In this document: positions 17,323 through 25,487 of the stretch, piece by piece
How the letters are laid out: every line of letters starts with the position of its first letter
How positions within the stretch are numbered: position 1 is the stretch's first letter
NCBI GenBank assembly: GCA_937924855.1
Contig: CALEYQ010000045.1
Span: 23,624 to 87,623 of the forward strand
Source: an uncultured Bacteroidota bacterium
GTDB lineage: Bacteria > Bacteroidota > Bacteroidia > JADZBD01
Direction of reading: 5' to 3'
DNA length: 64,000 nucleotides
Translations under genes and position numbers: made by a program
The notes under the pieces: generated by a model
Told to the model about the DNA's origin: nothing
Databases searched by the model: none
Seen by the model: only the letters and a program-made list of their open reading frames with translations

Positions 17323-18929
17323 TGAAGAATGAATTTTCCAAATGCCCAAAATCCATCGGCATCAGTTTTTTTAATAAAATACAATCCCGGCTCCCTGATT
17401 TCAGGTGTAAGGGTGTGGCTCTGTCCGGGGTGGGTAATCCAGAAACTTTCCCATACTTTTTGTCCGAGAGGGTTTAGAATTTCATAACGAAAAATGGGTG
17501 TTGCCTCACGGTCCCAGGCCAGGGTAATGGGGCCTGAACTTGGATTCGGGTAAAGGGTAAGAGGGTAGGAACGGGGAGTAATATCGGACAATGGGCAGCC
17601 CGATTTTTGCTTTTTCATGTCTTTTACCACCCATTCTCTTTGCCGGGTGATAAAGGGAAGAAGTCCCGGAATTTTAACATTGAATGAAAGTCCGGTTTCA
17701 GGAACCTGATATAAATTATTAATGTCGGTTGTTAAACTCCGGTTGAACTGATACATCGTTGCGAGCTTGTTGGTGTCGGCTTCGAGCCAGGGACGGATTT
17801 GATTTTGCCACGCGATCAGCCCCGGACTTACTTTTGCAGCCGAATAGGTTTGAGTGGCAAATTCACAAAGAAAATCAAGGTACATATCCTGCCATTTTCT
17901 GACACTGAAAACGGCTTTTAACAAGGGCCTTTCATTAAACCGGGAGCTGCAAAAGACATCGCTTTGATCCGGTAAAATAAATCCGATGAGACCTTCCTTG
18001 GTGGAAAAGGTTTCATTAAAATCCCAGGGAATCCAGCGCAGCTTTCCATCGGGATGTTCGTAGATATAAAAATTGTTTCCGATACCCCAATAGCTATCCC
18101 AGCTGTAACAGGATACCTCCACAGCCAGAATTTTTAAATAGGATTCAACATCAAAAATGGCTCCCAGCCTTGATTCCATCTGAGCCACAGGGGTGTTGTT
18201 GATTACATCGATGAACTCAATGAGTCGGGTCCAGTCGTTGGCCTGCCGGTTGGTTTTTAAAATCAGACCCTGGTTTTGATAGGGCTGATACGAATTTCCT
18301 TCCCATTTTAAACTCACTGCGGCCTGCCGGTTGGTTTTGTAAAGGTTCCCATCATTGTTTGCTCCTCCGTAATGGTGTTTGAGAAAAGTTTTATCTACGT
18401 TTTCCACAATTTCATACAAGCCCCAATACACTTCATTTATGTATAAGCGGGCAAAGGAGGTTCGACTGGCGGGCAATCCCAGATCACGGATGAATTTATA
18501 TACGAGAGCTTCTCTCACAAAAGAAGGATCGTCGGTTCCGTTATTCAGGTTGAAGGATTTAATACCATCGAAGGACTGATTTCTGAAGGCATCAAAGTCA
18601 ATTTTAAAAGGGCGCTTCAGTCCATTGGCATTGGTAAGGGGCGTGGCCTGATTTGAATAGTTTCCACGCATGCGCATGCCGGAAGAGTCAATCAGGTTTC
18701 CGTCAAACACCACTTTACAGGGAAATTTTCGCTCCGGAATAAGATCAAAAATGTCGGGGAGGCCCTCCTCATACCCGGCCGTCAGTGAATCGAACCAGTT
18801 GGGAATGTAAAAAGTAACCCGGATCTCATGAATGGCGGAATCGTTAAAAATCAAGGCTCCGTTTTGCCCCTTACCGGGAACAGTAAGCAGCAGCAGCAGG
18901 AAAAATGCCCATCCGGGTAATTTGGCCAT
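17319..18929 (-). CDS. Second secreted CotH-kinase family protein with T9SS sorting domain
   Basis: 536 residues: signal peptide (PGWAFFLLLLLTVPGKGQ), CotH domain and T9SS tail. CotH features are GMRMRGNYSNQ, KRPFKIDFDAFRNQ, YINEVYWGLYEIVENVDKTFLKHHYGG and the catalytic-region motif LRWIPWDFNETFS. The last ~80 residues (YPLTLYPNPSSGPITLAW...GLYFIKK, ending GKFILQ) form the type A sorting domain. It differs clearly from the other CotH protein at 9.7-11.4 kb, so this is not a recent duplication. It is translationally coupled to the downstream barrel-like gene by an ATGA overlap. Role at the surface unknown; protein or glycan phosphorylation is possible. Confidence 0.87.
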   Translation of the reverse strand: MAKLPGWAFFLLLLLTVPGKGQNGALIFNDSAIHEIRVTFYIPNWFDSLTAGYEEGLPDIFDLIPERKFPCKVVFDGNLIDSSGMRMRGNYSNQATPLTNANGLKRPFKIDFDAFRNQSFDGIKSFNLNNGTDDPSFVREALVYKFIRDLGLPASRTSFARLYINEVYWGLYEIVENVDKTFLKHHYGGANNDGNLYKTNRQAAVSLKWEGNSYQPYQNQGLILKTNRQANDWTRLIEFIDVINNTPVAQMESRLGAIFDVESYLKILAVEVSCYSWDSYWGIGNNFYIYEHPDGKLRWIPWDFNETFSTKEGLIGFILPDQSDVFCSSRFNERPLLKAVFSVRKWQDMYLDFLCEFATQTYSAAKVSPGLIAWQNQIRPWLEADTNKLATMYQFNRSLTTDINNLYQVPETGLSFNVKIPGLLPFITRQREWVVKDMKKQKSGCPLSDITPRSYPLTLYPNPSSGPITLAWDREATPIFRYEILNPLGQKVWESFWITHPGQSHTLTPEIREPGLYFIKKTDADGFWAFGKFILQ

Positions 18930-18956
18930 TGCCTAAAGTTAGGAAAAGCCGGATAC

Positions 18957-20162
18957 TTATAAAACACAGACAAAAACCTTGTTGTCCTTGCGGTTATACA
19001 GGGAAAAGAGGCTTTTAAAATTAATACGGGCTATCAGGTAATTGAATTTGCGGCTTTTAAATTCTTCTTCAACCTCAAGTATTTCCAGGTCCTTAATTTC
19101 CGATAAGTCAGAAAAGCGAATGTAAACCCTCAGTTGAAAGTCGGTGTCGAGCAGGGAGCCACCTACCGGAAGTCCGTTGTTTTTATTTTGTATGCTTTTC
19201 AGCTTTTTGTAGCCGTAACGGTAGTTGTAGGTGAGGGCAGATATATCGGAAAGCACAGCACTTCCTGTGGGGTGGGAACCGGCCCCTTTACCAACAAAGG
19301 TTTGCTTGCAGCTGAAAGCACCTTCCACTTCCACGCCGTTGTATTCATAAAGAATATTGTACAATTCACTTTCCCGGCTTACGAAATGGGGCAGCACATA
19401 TACGCGGAATTTATTGCCCGACTTTTCGGCTCTGGCAATCAGTTTTATTCTTAGCCCTTTTTCACGGGCATACACAATATCGTCGAACGATACATTTTCG
19501 ATGCCGATGTTGAGAATTTCATCGGGCTTCAGAATAATTCCGAAGGCATGAATAGTAAGCAGGAGCAGTTTAAATTTTGTGTCGAATCCCGCCACATCCA
19601 GCCAGGGGTCTGATTCGGCGAATCCAAGGTCCTGGGCATCTTTAAGGATCACTCCATAATCTTTGCTTTCCAGCTCCATGCGGGAGAGGATATAATTACA
19701 GGTCCCGTTCAAAATTCCGCTTAGCGAGGTAAGCAGCTCATTGTCGTAATACTCTTCCAGGTTTCTGATTATGGGAATTGAACCTCCTGCAGATCCTTCA
19801 TAAATCAGGGCAACATTGTTTTTTTCCTGAAGTTTATACAGGGCTTCAAAATTCTCGGCCAGCATTTTTTTATTGGCGGAAACAACACTTACTCCGTTTT
19901 CCATCGCTTCTTTTACAATCCGGAAAGCTTCCTCGGAAGTGTCGATGAGTTCGACAATGACATCGTGTTTTTTGGAAGATAAAATATCCGCTTTTTCGAA
20001 GGTAAAATAGGACGCATCAATTTTCCTTTTTTTGTTCCTGTCCTTTACGCAGATTCTGTCTATGCTTGCCTCAAGACCCTGGGAATGATTTAATACATCA
20101 TACAATCCCTGACCTACGCAACCGAAGCCAAATAAGCCTATACTGATTTGTTTTTTTTCCAT
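18957..20162 (-). CDS. hom: Homoserine dehydrogenase
   Basis: Reduces aspartate semialdehyde to homoserine for threonine and methionine synthesis. 401 residues: N-terminal Rossmann motif IGLFGFGCVGQGLYDVL, then SANKKML and the conserved catalytic block GILNGTCNYILSRM...AESDPWLDVAGFDTKFKLLLL, then KGAGSHPTGSAVLSD. The C-terminus (LRVYIRFSDLSEIKDLEILEVEEEF) is a weak ACT-like regulatory tail. No aspartate kinase is fused. It is the last gene of the sulfur operon, four bases after cysH. That ties homoserine supply for methionine to sulfide production, so it would be governed by the same Met/Cys-rich leader. Confidence 0.93.
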   Translation of the reverse strand: MEKKQISIGLFGFGCVGQGLYDVLNHSQGLEASIDRICVKDRNKKRKIDASYFTFEKADILSSKKHDVIVELIDTSEEAFRIVKEAMENGVSVVSANKKMLAENFEALYKLQEKNNVALIYEGSAGGSIPIIRNLEEYYDNELLTSLSGILNGTCNYILSRMELESKDYGVILKDAQDLGFAESDPWLDVAGFDTKFKLLLLTIHAFGIILKPDEILNIGIENVSFDDIVYAREKGLRIKLIARAEKSGNKFRVYVLPHFVSRESELYNILYEYNGVEVEGAFSCKQTFVGKGAGSHPTGSAVLSDISALTYNYRYGYKKLKSIQNKNNGLPVGGSLLDTDFQLRVYIRFSDLSEIKDLEILEVEEEFKSRKFNYLIARINFKSLFSLYNRKDNKVFVCVL

Positions 20163-20166
20163 TTTT

Positions 20167-20823
20167 TTATTGGTGTAATCCGCATTCTGATTTTGAAATA
20201 TTTGCCCAGCGTCCGTCGCGCGACTTTCCCTTCACGGTGCAGTGGGTACAACCCACCGAAGCATATCCGGCATCGAGTAGGGGATGGGCGGGAATTCCTT
20301 TTGATTTTATGTAGGCCAGAGCTTCCTCTTCAGAAATATCTATGATGGGGTAAAACTTCAGGATATTGCTTTTGAATTCAAATACGGGAAGCTTGTTCCG
20401 GAAGTTGTTCTGGGTTCGCATAAGTCCGCTTACCCAAACTTCATAATCACCTTTAATTTTCTGAAGGGGCTCTACTTTGTTCAACGTGCAGCAATAGTCA
20501 GGATCTTTTTCCCAGGTTCGGTCCTCTTTAGTAAACTGATGTTTCCAGGCTTCGGCCTTCAGCACATGGACATCCAGGTTCAAAGCTAATTTTAATGTAT
20601 TCATATAAGCCAGTGTTTCCGGAAAATGGTATCCCGTGTCCAGAAAATATACTTTGAATGGGGTTCCTGTCTCTTTCAATAATGAGAGGGAATAGGCACT
20701 GGTGGTACCGAAAGACGAAGTGATGAGGATTTTTGAGAAATCTTCAAAGATCTTTTTGAAGCGCTCTCCCGGGCGCAGGGGCGCATAGGCAGCGTTGAGC
20801 TTTTCTATGTTTTCAGGATTCAT
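20167..20823 (-). CDS. cysH: Assimilatory APS/PAPS reductase, iron-sulfur type
   Basis: Thioredoxin-dependent reduction of activated sulfate to sulfite. 218 residues from the ATG at 20823. The N-type pyrophosphatase fold shows TSSFGTTSAYSLSLL and FLDTGYHFPET. The [4Fe-4S] ligands typical of APS-reducing enzymes are all present: the pair in DYCCTLNKVEPL (Cys111-112) and GCTHCTVKG (Cys192, Cys195). The catalytic cysteine is in ECGLH (Cys214). APS preference is inferred from these cysteines. The start overlaps the stop of the upstream Met8/TSUP gene as ATGA. ATP sulfurylase genes are not in the window. Confidence 0.95.
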   Translation of the reverse strand: MNPENIEKLNAAYAPLRPGERFKKIFEDFSKILITSSFGTTSAYSLSLLKETGTPFKVYFLDTGYHFPETLAYMNTLKLALNLDVHVLKAEAWKHQFTKEDRTWEKDPDYCCTLNKVEPLQKIKGDYEVWVSGLMRTQNNFRNKLPVFEFKSNILKFYPIIDISEEEALAYIKSKGIPAHPLLDAGYASVGCTHCTVKGKSRDGRWANISKSECGLHQ

Positions 20824-22301
20824 TTCAGGAAAGACAAAATTAAGATTCGAATGCTTAGTCCCGACACCAGTAATCCCACAATAATTAACCCGGTTTTTAC
20901 GGGAATCCGGTTGGAAAAGTAGATGGAAATCGGTGCGGCAATCATTCCCCCGATAACCAGTCCGGAAATAATTTGCCAATGGCTGAGGCCGAGAAAAATG
21001 AAAAAAGCAAGTGTACTGGCGAGCGCGACAAAGAATTTCGCCATGTGGGAAGAACCGATGGCGTACCGTAAATTTCTTCCACCGGCAATAAGCGATGTGG
21101 TCACAATGGGCCCCCAGCCCCCACCTCCAACGCTGTCGAGAAATCCCCCAACCCCGGCAATGGGGCCGAAGCGCTTGAATTTTTTTGCTTTTTTGCGACC
21201 CACGCGTATGGCTCTGACAATAATCAGAATACCGAGGGTTAAGGTATAGGTGGCTACAACCGGACGAATAAAACTAACCTGTTCCTTGCTTACAAAAGAA
21301 ATGGCGAACGCCCCAAGTACAGCCCCAATGACTCCGGGCAGCAATAATGAACGAAATAATTTTTTATTAATGTTTTTGTACCTCATATACACAAGGGAAG
21401 AAGCGCCGGTGGTAAAAACCTCAGAAGCATGCATACTGGCAGAAGCAACAGCCGGTGTAATGGCCGGAAAACCCAGTGAAAGGAGGAAGGTGGTAACGCT
21501 TACTCCATAGGCCATCCCAAAAGCACCGTCGATCATTTGAGCAGCGAAGCCCCCGAGGATATAAATTCCAAAATAGGGATCGGTGTTTTGGCGAATAACT
21601 TCAAAAGCTTCGCCAAAGGGGACAAAAGTAAAAATCAAATGCCCCAGAATCATCAGGGCAAGAATTCCAATAGAATAGCCCAGGGCCCGGAATGCTTTTA
21701 TTTTTCGGGAACGCTCTTTTTTGCGGACAAGGACTTCCGTAAGGGCATTTAATTTTTTTACCCTTTCCCGAAAGGGGCCGGTTAATTCTTTTCGTATTCC
21801 GGCCAGGTTCTCAAGCACCTCTTCCGTTTCATCGGGAATGGAGTCTTCAAGCACCTCCCTTATTCTTTTTGCCATTACCGGCGACTTGCCATTGGTGCTG
21901 ATGGCAATTTTAAGCGCCCCTTTTTTTACGATGGAACCCAAATAAAAATCGCATAGCTCGGGTTTGTCCGCTGCATTTGTCAGAATTCCGCGTTGGCTGG
22001 CCAGTAATTTTATTTCCTCTGATACTGCCGCATCGTTCAGGGCCAGAATCAGAAGGTCAATGCCTTCCAAATCCCCGGCCGAGAAATTTTTTTCTGCTTT
22101 CTTCAGGTTTGGGTATGCGGCAAAGAGTTCATCAAATTCCGGAACAAACCCCTTGCTCACCAGGGTAATCTTTGTATCCGGCGCATTGGACAGAAGCGTT
22201 CTGGTTTTTTCCAGTCCAACCGGCCCGCCGCCTACAATAAGCACCCGGTAGTTTTCCAGTTTCAGGAACACAGGGAATAATTGATTTTCGAACGACTCCA
22301 T
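20820..22301 (-). CDS. Fusion of siroheme synthase (Met8/CysG-N) domain with TSUP (TauE/SafE) transporter
   Basis: 493 residues with two unrelated halves. Residues 1-~195 are a precorrin-2 dehydrogenase/sirohydrochlorin ferrochelatase: Rossmann motif YRVLIVGGGPVGLEKTRTLL, then DLLILALND, NAADKPELCDFYLGSIVKKGALKIAISTNGKSPVMAKRIRE. After a basic linker (VRKKERSRKIKAFR), residues ~205-493 form about eight to nine membrane helices of the TauE/SafE sulfite-exporter family (GFAAQMIDGAFGMAYGVSVTTFLLSLG, GGFLDSVGGGGWGPI). One half finishes siroheme for sulfite reductase; the other may move sulfite, sulfate or a related anion. Nothing in the sequence suggests a sequencing artefact: one frame runs through both. 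Start five bases after cobA. Confidence 0.9.
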   Translation of the reverse strand: MESFENQLFPVFLKLENYRVLIVGGGPVGLEKTRTLLSNAPDTKITLVSKGFVPEFDELFAAYPNLKKAEKNFSAGDLEGIDLLILALNDAAVSEEIKLLASQRGILTNAADKPELCDFYLGSIVKKGALKIAISTNGKSPVMAKRIREVLEDSIPDETEEVLENLAGIRKELTGPFRERVKKLNALTEVLVRKKERSRKIKAFRALGYSIGILALMILGHLIFTFVPFGEAFEVIRQNTDPYFGIYILGGFAAQMIDGAFGMAYGVSVTTFLLSLGFPAITPAVASASMHASEVFTTGASSLVYMRYKNINKKLFRSLLLPGVIGAVLGAFAISFVSKEQVSFIRPVVATYTLTLGILIIVRAIRVGRKKAKKFKRFGPIAGVGGFLDSVGGGGWGPIVTTSLIAGGRNLRYAIGSSHMAKFFVALASTLAFFIFLGLSHWQIISGLVIGGMIAAPISIYFSNRIPVKTGLIIVGLLVSGLSIRILILSFLK

Positions 22302-22305
22302 CGCT

Positions 22306-23121
22306 TTAATTCAGAATCAGGTGCTGGTGGTTGAATAATGAGGCGGCAATTTCCGAATTTATTCCGGCATTTCCCCCGGCTTTGCATTTTTCGGGCTCCG
22401 GTCCTGCTATCTCTCCTATGACAATTATCCCCGGACCCTCCTGAAGCAAAAATGGAGCATCATGGGCTATTTTACCTACGGTGGATTTTATTGTCCGGGA
22501 ATTTTTGAGCGAGCCGTTTAATATTACAGCGAGGGGAGTATTTTCTTTTCCGGCGGACTTAAATAGCTCCGCTATTCTTTTCAGCTGGCTTAATCCCATT
22601 AAAATTACCACGGGGAAAGTTTGCCGCGCTGCTTCGTAAACAGCTTTTGATAATTTCCCCTTGCTGTCGGTTCCGGTTATAACCAGAAATCCCTGATTAA
22701 TTCCCCGACGGGTTAAAGGAATTCCCGCCAGTCCGGGTACTGAAAATGCACTGGAGATTCCCGGAATGTAATCCACGGGGATATTAAAATTGCCGGCATA
22801 GTCAAGTTCTTCTCCGCCCCGTCCGAAAACATAGGGGTCGCCTCCTTTCAGACGCACTACATGGCCGTATGAAAAGGCAAAGTCAACCAGCAGGTTGTTT
22901 ATTTGCTCCTGGCTGAGGGAAGCCTTTCCCTTTCTTTTCCCAACGGGAATTTTCCGGATACCGGGTTGTACATGTTTTAATAACTCAGGATGAACAAGTG
23001 CATCATACAACACAATATCAGCCGAACGGAGGGCCTTGATTCCTGCCAGGGAAATTAAATCAGGATTTCCCGGACCGGCTCCCATCAGTGTTATTTTTGG
23101 AATTTTATGTTTTGTAGTCAT
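22306..23121 (-). CDS. cobA: Uroporphyrinogen-III C-methyltransferase
   Basis: SAM-dependent double methylation of uroporphyrinogen III to precorrin-2, the first step of siroheme synthesis. 271 residues with the expected motifs: MGAGPGNPDLISLAGIKAL at the N-terminus, VRLKGGDPYVFGRGGEE in the middle, and PGISSAFSVPGLAGIPLTRRG. It begins 12 bases after the sir stop and ends just before the gene that carries the next siroheme enzyme. The tetrapyrrole substrate comes from the heme operon at 4.5-8.3 kb. Confidence 0.95.
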   Translation of the reverse strand: MTTKHKIPKITLMGAGPGNPDLISLAGIKALRSADIVLYDALVHPELLKHVQPGIRKIPVGKRKGKASLSQEQINNLLVDFAFSYGHVVRLKGGDPYVFGRGGEELDYAGNFNIPVDYIPGISSAFSVPGLAGIPLTRRGINQGFLVITGTDSKGKLSKAVYEAARQTFPVVILMGLSQLKRIAELFKSAGKENTPLAVILNGSLKNSRTIKSTVGKIAHDAPFLLQEGPGIIVIGEIAGPEPEKCKAGGNAGINSEIAASLFNHQHLILN

Positions 23122-23133
23122 TTCGTTTGCTTT

Positions 23134-25197
23134 TTAATTGTTTTGGGAACCGAATTTTTCAAACAGCCTCAGCGTGCTTTCCAGATAGTTTTGCGCAAAC
23201 TGATATCCGGGGGTTTCGCTGCTGATGGCCAATACACCTTTGCTGAAGGATTCTTTTTCTCCGAAAGCCTCCGGATTAAAGTGCTCTTCAAATGCCCTGA
23301 TTATTTTTTCCTGAGTGGAGGGCTGTTTTTCAATGCTCAGGAGACGGGCTTTGGCAAGCTGTACCACCGAGGAGTAGGAGTGATACAAACTGTCGGCATA
23401 GCGACCGGAGTTGAGCGCGTTTTTTGCGGCTTCAATTTTCTCGCCTGCCTCCGTAATCAGGGTAGCCACCAGATCTATTTTTACCCCTGCGCATTCGCCC
23501 ACTCCGATTTCAGTTTTGAACAACTCTTCTCTTTCAAAATCCACGAAGAGTAAGGAATCCTGTGCATCAACTTCGGAAAGCGGCTTTAAAAGCCCATAGA
23601 AGAATGCTTTTCCAAAACGTTGGTAATAGGCGTTGAACGCCTCTCCCTTTTTCCGGTTTTCCAGAAAATGATTCAGAATTTTTCTCAGGGCATCAGGAGC
23701 TATTCGGGAGGGAAGCTTCAGGATTTTATCCCCGAGGGAGCCCTGCCCTCCGCCCAGCAAAATCTGAAGGGCAGGCAGCGTGGCATTCCCAAACTTAATG
23801 GTGCTTCCGTGAAAACCAATTTGGGCAATACCATGTTGGGCGCAGGAATTCATGCAACCGCTGATTTTTATTTTCAGATCCGCCTCGCCTTCAAGCCCGG
23901 GAAATTCATCCCTGATAATACCGGCCAACACCCTGGCCGTTCCTGTGGCATTCGTTATTCCCAGGTTGCAGGTGTCGGTTCCGGGGCAGGCCACAATATC
24001 CGGCAAGCCTTCAGCACCGCGCCCGGCAAAACCCTGTTTTTTTAATTCACGAAACAAAGCATACAAAGCAATAGCTGGTACAAAACGCAGGATGAGACTT
24101 TGTTGAATAGAGATTCGGGCATCATCGGCGGAAAAACCGGCAATAATGTCTGCCAGAAATCTTGCCTGTTTTGAAGAAATGTTCCCCAGAGGAATTAGTA
24201 TGTTTACCCGGAACCATCCCCTTTGTTTCTGTTCGAAAGTGTTTGTTTTTTTCCAGGCCAGAAACTCAGAATAATCAGGCCCTTTTAAGACCGTAAATGA
24301 GGTGTTCCCACCCAAAGCAGCTTCCTTCTTTTTTATTTCCGGAATGGGGTATGAACCCGAAAAAGCAATTTCTTTTTGTACCTGACCAAGAAATACATCC
24401 AGCCCTTCATCCTGCACCAGGTATTTCAGCCGGGCCCGGTTTCTCTGATTTCTTTCCCCGGCTCTGTCGAAATAACGGATTACAGCCTCTACAAAAGGAA
24501 TTACTTTTTCCTCCGGCAAAAAGTCGAATGCTTTTTTTGCAGGAATGGGTTGTGCCCCCAGGCCGCCTCCAATCCAAACCTGAAAACCCTTCACCGGAAC
24601 CCCGTCTTTGGCCCGCAATACCGGAATAAACCCAAGGTCGTGAATGAAAGTCAGGGCCGTGTCTTTTTCAGTGGATGAAAAGGCCACCTTAAATTTTCTA
24701 CCCAAATCCTGTCCGAATGGTTTTCTGAGAAAATACCGGAAGACCTCATAAGCATGTGGGGTAATGTCGAAGGGCTCGCCCGGCTCTGTTCCGGCTTCCG
24801 GGGAAGCGGTAACGTTTCTGACGGTATTGCCGCAGGCCTCACGCAGGGTTATGTCTTCACGACTTAGCTTTTCCCATAAAACCGGGGTGTCGTCAAGACT
24901 TACATAGTGAATCTGTATGTCTTGCCGGGTGGTCAGGTGAAGCTTGCCATTTGAAAACTCATCAGCAAGATCCGCTACGGTTTTTAGTTGCAGGGCAGAG
25001 ATTATTCCCAGCGGGAATTTAATACGAACCATTTGCACCCCGGGCTGCCTTTGTCCGTAAATACCCCGTGCCAACCGAAGGGTCCGGAATTTTTCAAGGT
25101 CAAGCAAGCCCCCTTTGAATTGGGCTATTTTTTTCTCAAGCTCGATTATTTCTTCCGAAACAACCGGATTTTCTATTTCTGTTCTGAAGCTTTGCAT
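23134..25197 (-). CDS. sir: Ferredoxin-type sulfite (nitrite) reductase with C-terminal HEPN domain
   Basis: Siroheme/[4Fe-4S] reductase that turns sulfite into sulfide in the cytosol. From the ATG at 25197 it has about 687 residues. Two pseudo-symmetric ferredoxin-like halves are present (GKLHLTTRQDIQIHYV and, later, DDARISIQQSLILRFV). The cofactor cysteines lie in ACPGTDTCNLG (Cys404, Cys410) and SGCMNSCAQHG (Cys448, Cys452). Residues ~590-687 are an added helical domain with the HEPN-like pattern AAKNALNSGRYADSLYHSYSSVVQLAKARLL. Nitrite reduction is the main alternative; the cysH-siroheme-hom operon argues for sulfite. An upstream in-frame ATG at 25257 would put the start inside the terminator hairpin of the leader, so the ATG at 25197 is used. 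First gene of the operon. Confidence 0.93.
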   Translation of the reverse strand: MQSFRTEIENPVVSEEIIELEKKIAQFKGGLLDLEKFRTLRLARGIYGQRQPGVQMVRIKFPLGIISALQLKTVADLADEFSNGKLHLTTRQDIQIHYVSLDDTPVLWEKLSREDITLREACGNTVRNVTASPEAGTEPGEPFDITPHAYEVFRYFLRKPFGQDLGRKFKVAFSSTEKDTALTFIHDLGFIPVLRAKDGVPVKGFQVWIGGGLGAQPIPAKKAFDFLPEEKVIPFVEAVIRYFDRAGERNQRNRARLKYLVQDEGLDVFLGQVQKEIAFSGSYPIPEIKKKEAALGGNTSFTVLKGPDYSEFLAWKKTNTFEQKQRGWFRVNILIPLGNISSKQARFLADIIAGFSADDARISIQQSLILRFVPAIALYALFRELKKQGFAGRGAEGLPDIVACPGTDTCNLGITNATGTARVLAGIIRDEFPGLEGEADLKIKISGCMNSCAQHGIAQIGFHGSTIKFGNATLPALQILLGGGQGSLGDKILKLPSRIAPDALRKILNHFLENRKKGEAFNAYYQRFGKAFFYGLLKPLSEVDAQDSLLFVDFEREELFKTEIGVGECAGVKIDLVATLITEAGEKIEAAKNALNSGRYADSLYHSYSSVVQLAKARLLSIEKQPSTQEKIIRAFEEHFNPEAFGEKESFSKGVLAISSETPGYQFAQNYLESTLRLFEKFGSQNN

Positions 25198-25209
25198 TTC
25201 TTTTAAATT

Positions 25210-25242
25210 AAAAACCCCCTCCCGTGGAACCGGAAGGGGGTT
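25210..25242 (-). terminator. Attenuator hairpin 2, directly before sir
   Basis: On the minus strand an 8-bp G/C-rich stem (AACCCCCT/AGGGGGTT), one mismatch and three more pairs enclose a 6-base loop; the hairpin is followed by a short U tract. It ends 13 bases before the sir start codon, so it must be a conditional element. Bases 25230-25237 of its 5' arm are exactly complementary (CCGGAAGG:CCTTCCGG) to 25270-25277, inside the last codons of leader peptide 2, which would form an antiterminator. Confidence 0.8.
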
Positions 25243-25262
25243 GTAGTGAATAAACAATTAAT

Positions 25263-25334
25263 TCAATAACCTTCCGGGCTGCAACATTGGCAACTCATAC
25301 ACATAAGCATAAGGGACAAAGCGAAGTATTTCAT
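25263..25334 (-). CDS. Leader peptide 2 of the sulfur operon (23 aa, Met/Cys-rich)
   Basis: A 23-codon reading frame starting just after the U tract of attenuator hairpin 1. Residues 9-18 read MLMCMSCQCC, that is four Cys and three Met codons within ten. It ends at TGA 21 bases before terminator hairpin 2. Codons 20-22 (CCG GAA GGT) supply the 8-base strand that can pair with the hairpin's 5' arm. A ribosome waiting at the earlier Cys/Met codons leaves that strand free (antitermination); a ribosome reaching the stop covers it (termination). The reading is inferred from sequence geometry. A metal-binding micropeptide is a less likely alternative. Confidence 0.75.
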   Translation of the reverse strand: MKYFALSLMLMCMSCQCCSPEGY

Positions 25335-25338
25335 AATT

Positions 25339-25372
25339 AAAAAAAAAGGGCTTTTCGTATTAGGAAAAGCCC
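25339..25372 (-). terminator. Attenuator hairpin 1, between the two leader peptides
   Basis: On the minus strand a perfect 9-bp stem (GGGCTTTTC/GAAAAGCCC) with a 7-base loop, followed by nine U: a textbook intrinsic terminator. It stands downstream of leader peptide 1 and upstream of leader 2. Its 5' arm plus loop (25361-25369) is exactly complementary over nine bases (TAGGAAAAG:CTTTTCCTA) to 25391-25399, where TAG is the stop codon of leader 1. Confidence 0.85.
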
Positions 25373-25396
25373 GGGTTTATATAAAAACAACTTTTC

Positions 25397-25474
25397 CTAC
25401 CTGAACAAGGAACACATCATGCAACACATCATGTTGCTGAAGGACTTTTCGGATATGGAAAAAATAGTGTTCAT
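25397..25474 (-). CDS. Leader peptide 1 of the sulfur operon (25 aa, Met/Cys-rich)
   Basis: A 25-codon frame beginning 13 bases after the promoter -7 box. Residues 14-22 read NMMCCMMCS: three Cys and four Met codons in a row of seven. Its TAG stop is the first part of a nine-base strand (25391-25399) that pairs perfectly with the 5' arm of terminator 1. It therefore fits trp-type attenuation, with charged tRNA-Cys and/or tRNA-Met as the signal. No product function beyond translation itself is expected. Confidence 0.78.
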   Translation of the reverse strand: MNTIFSISEKSFSNMMCCMMCSLFR

Positions 25475-25487
25475 GTCTTTGCTGGCT

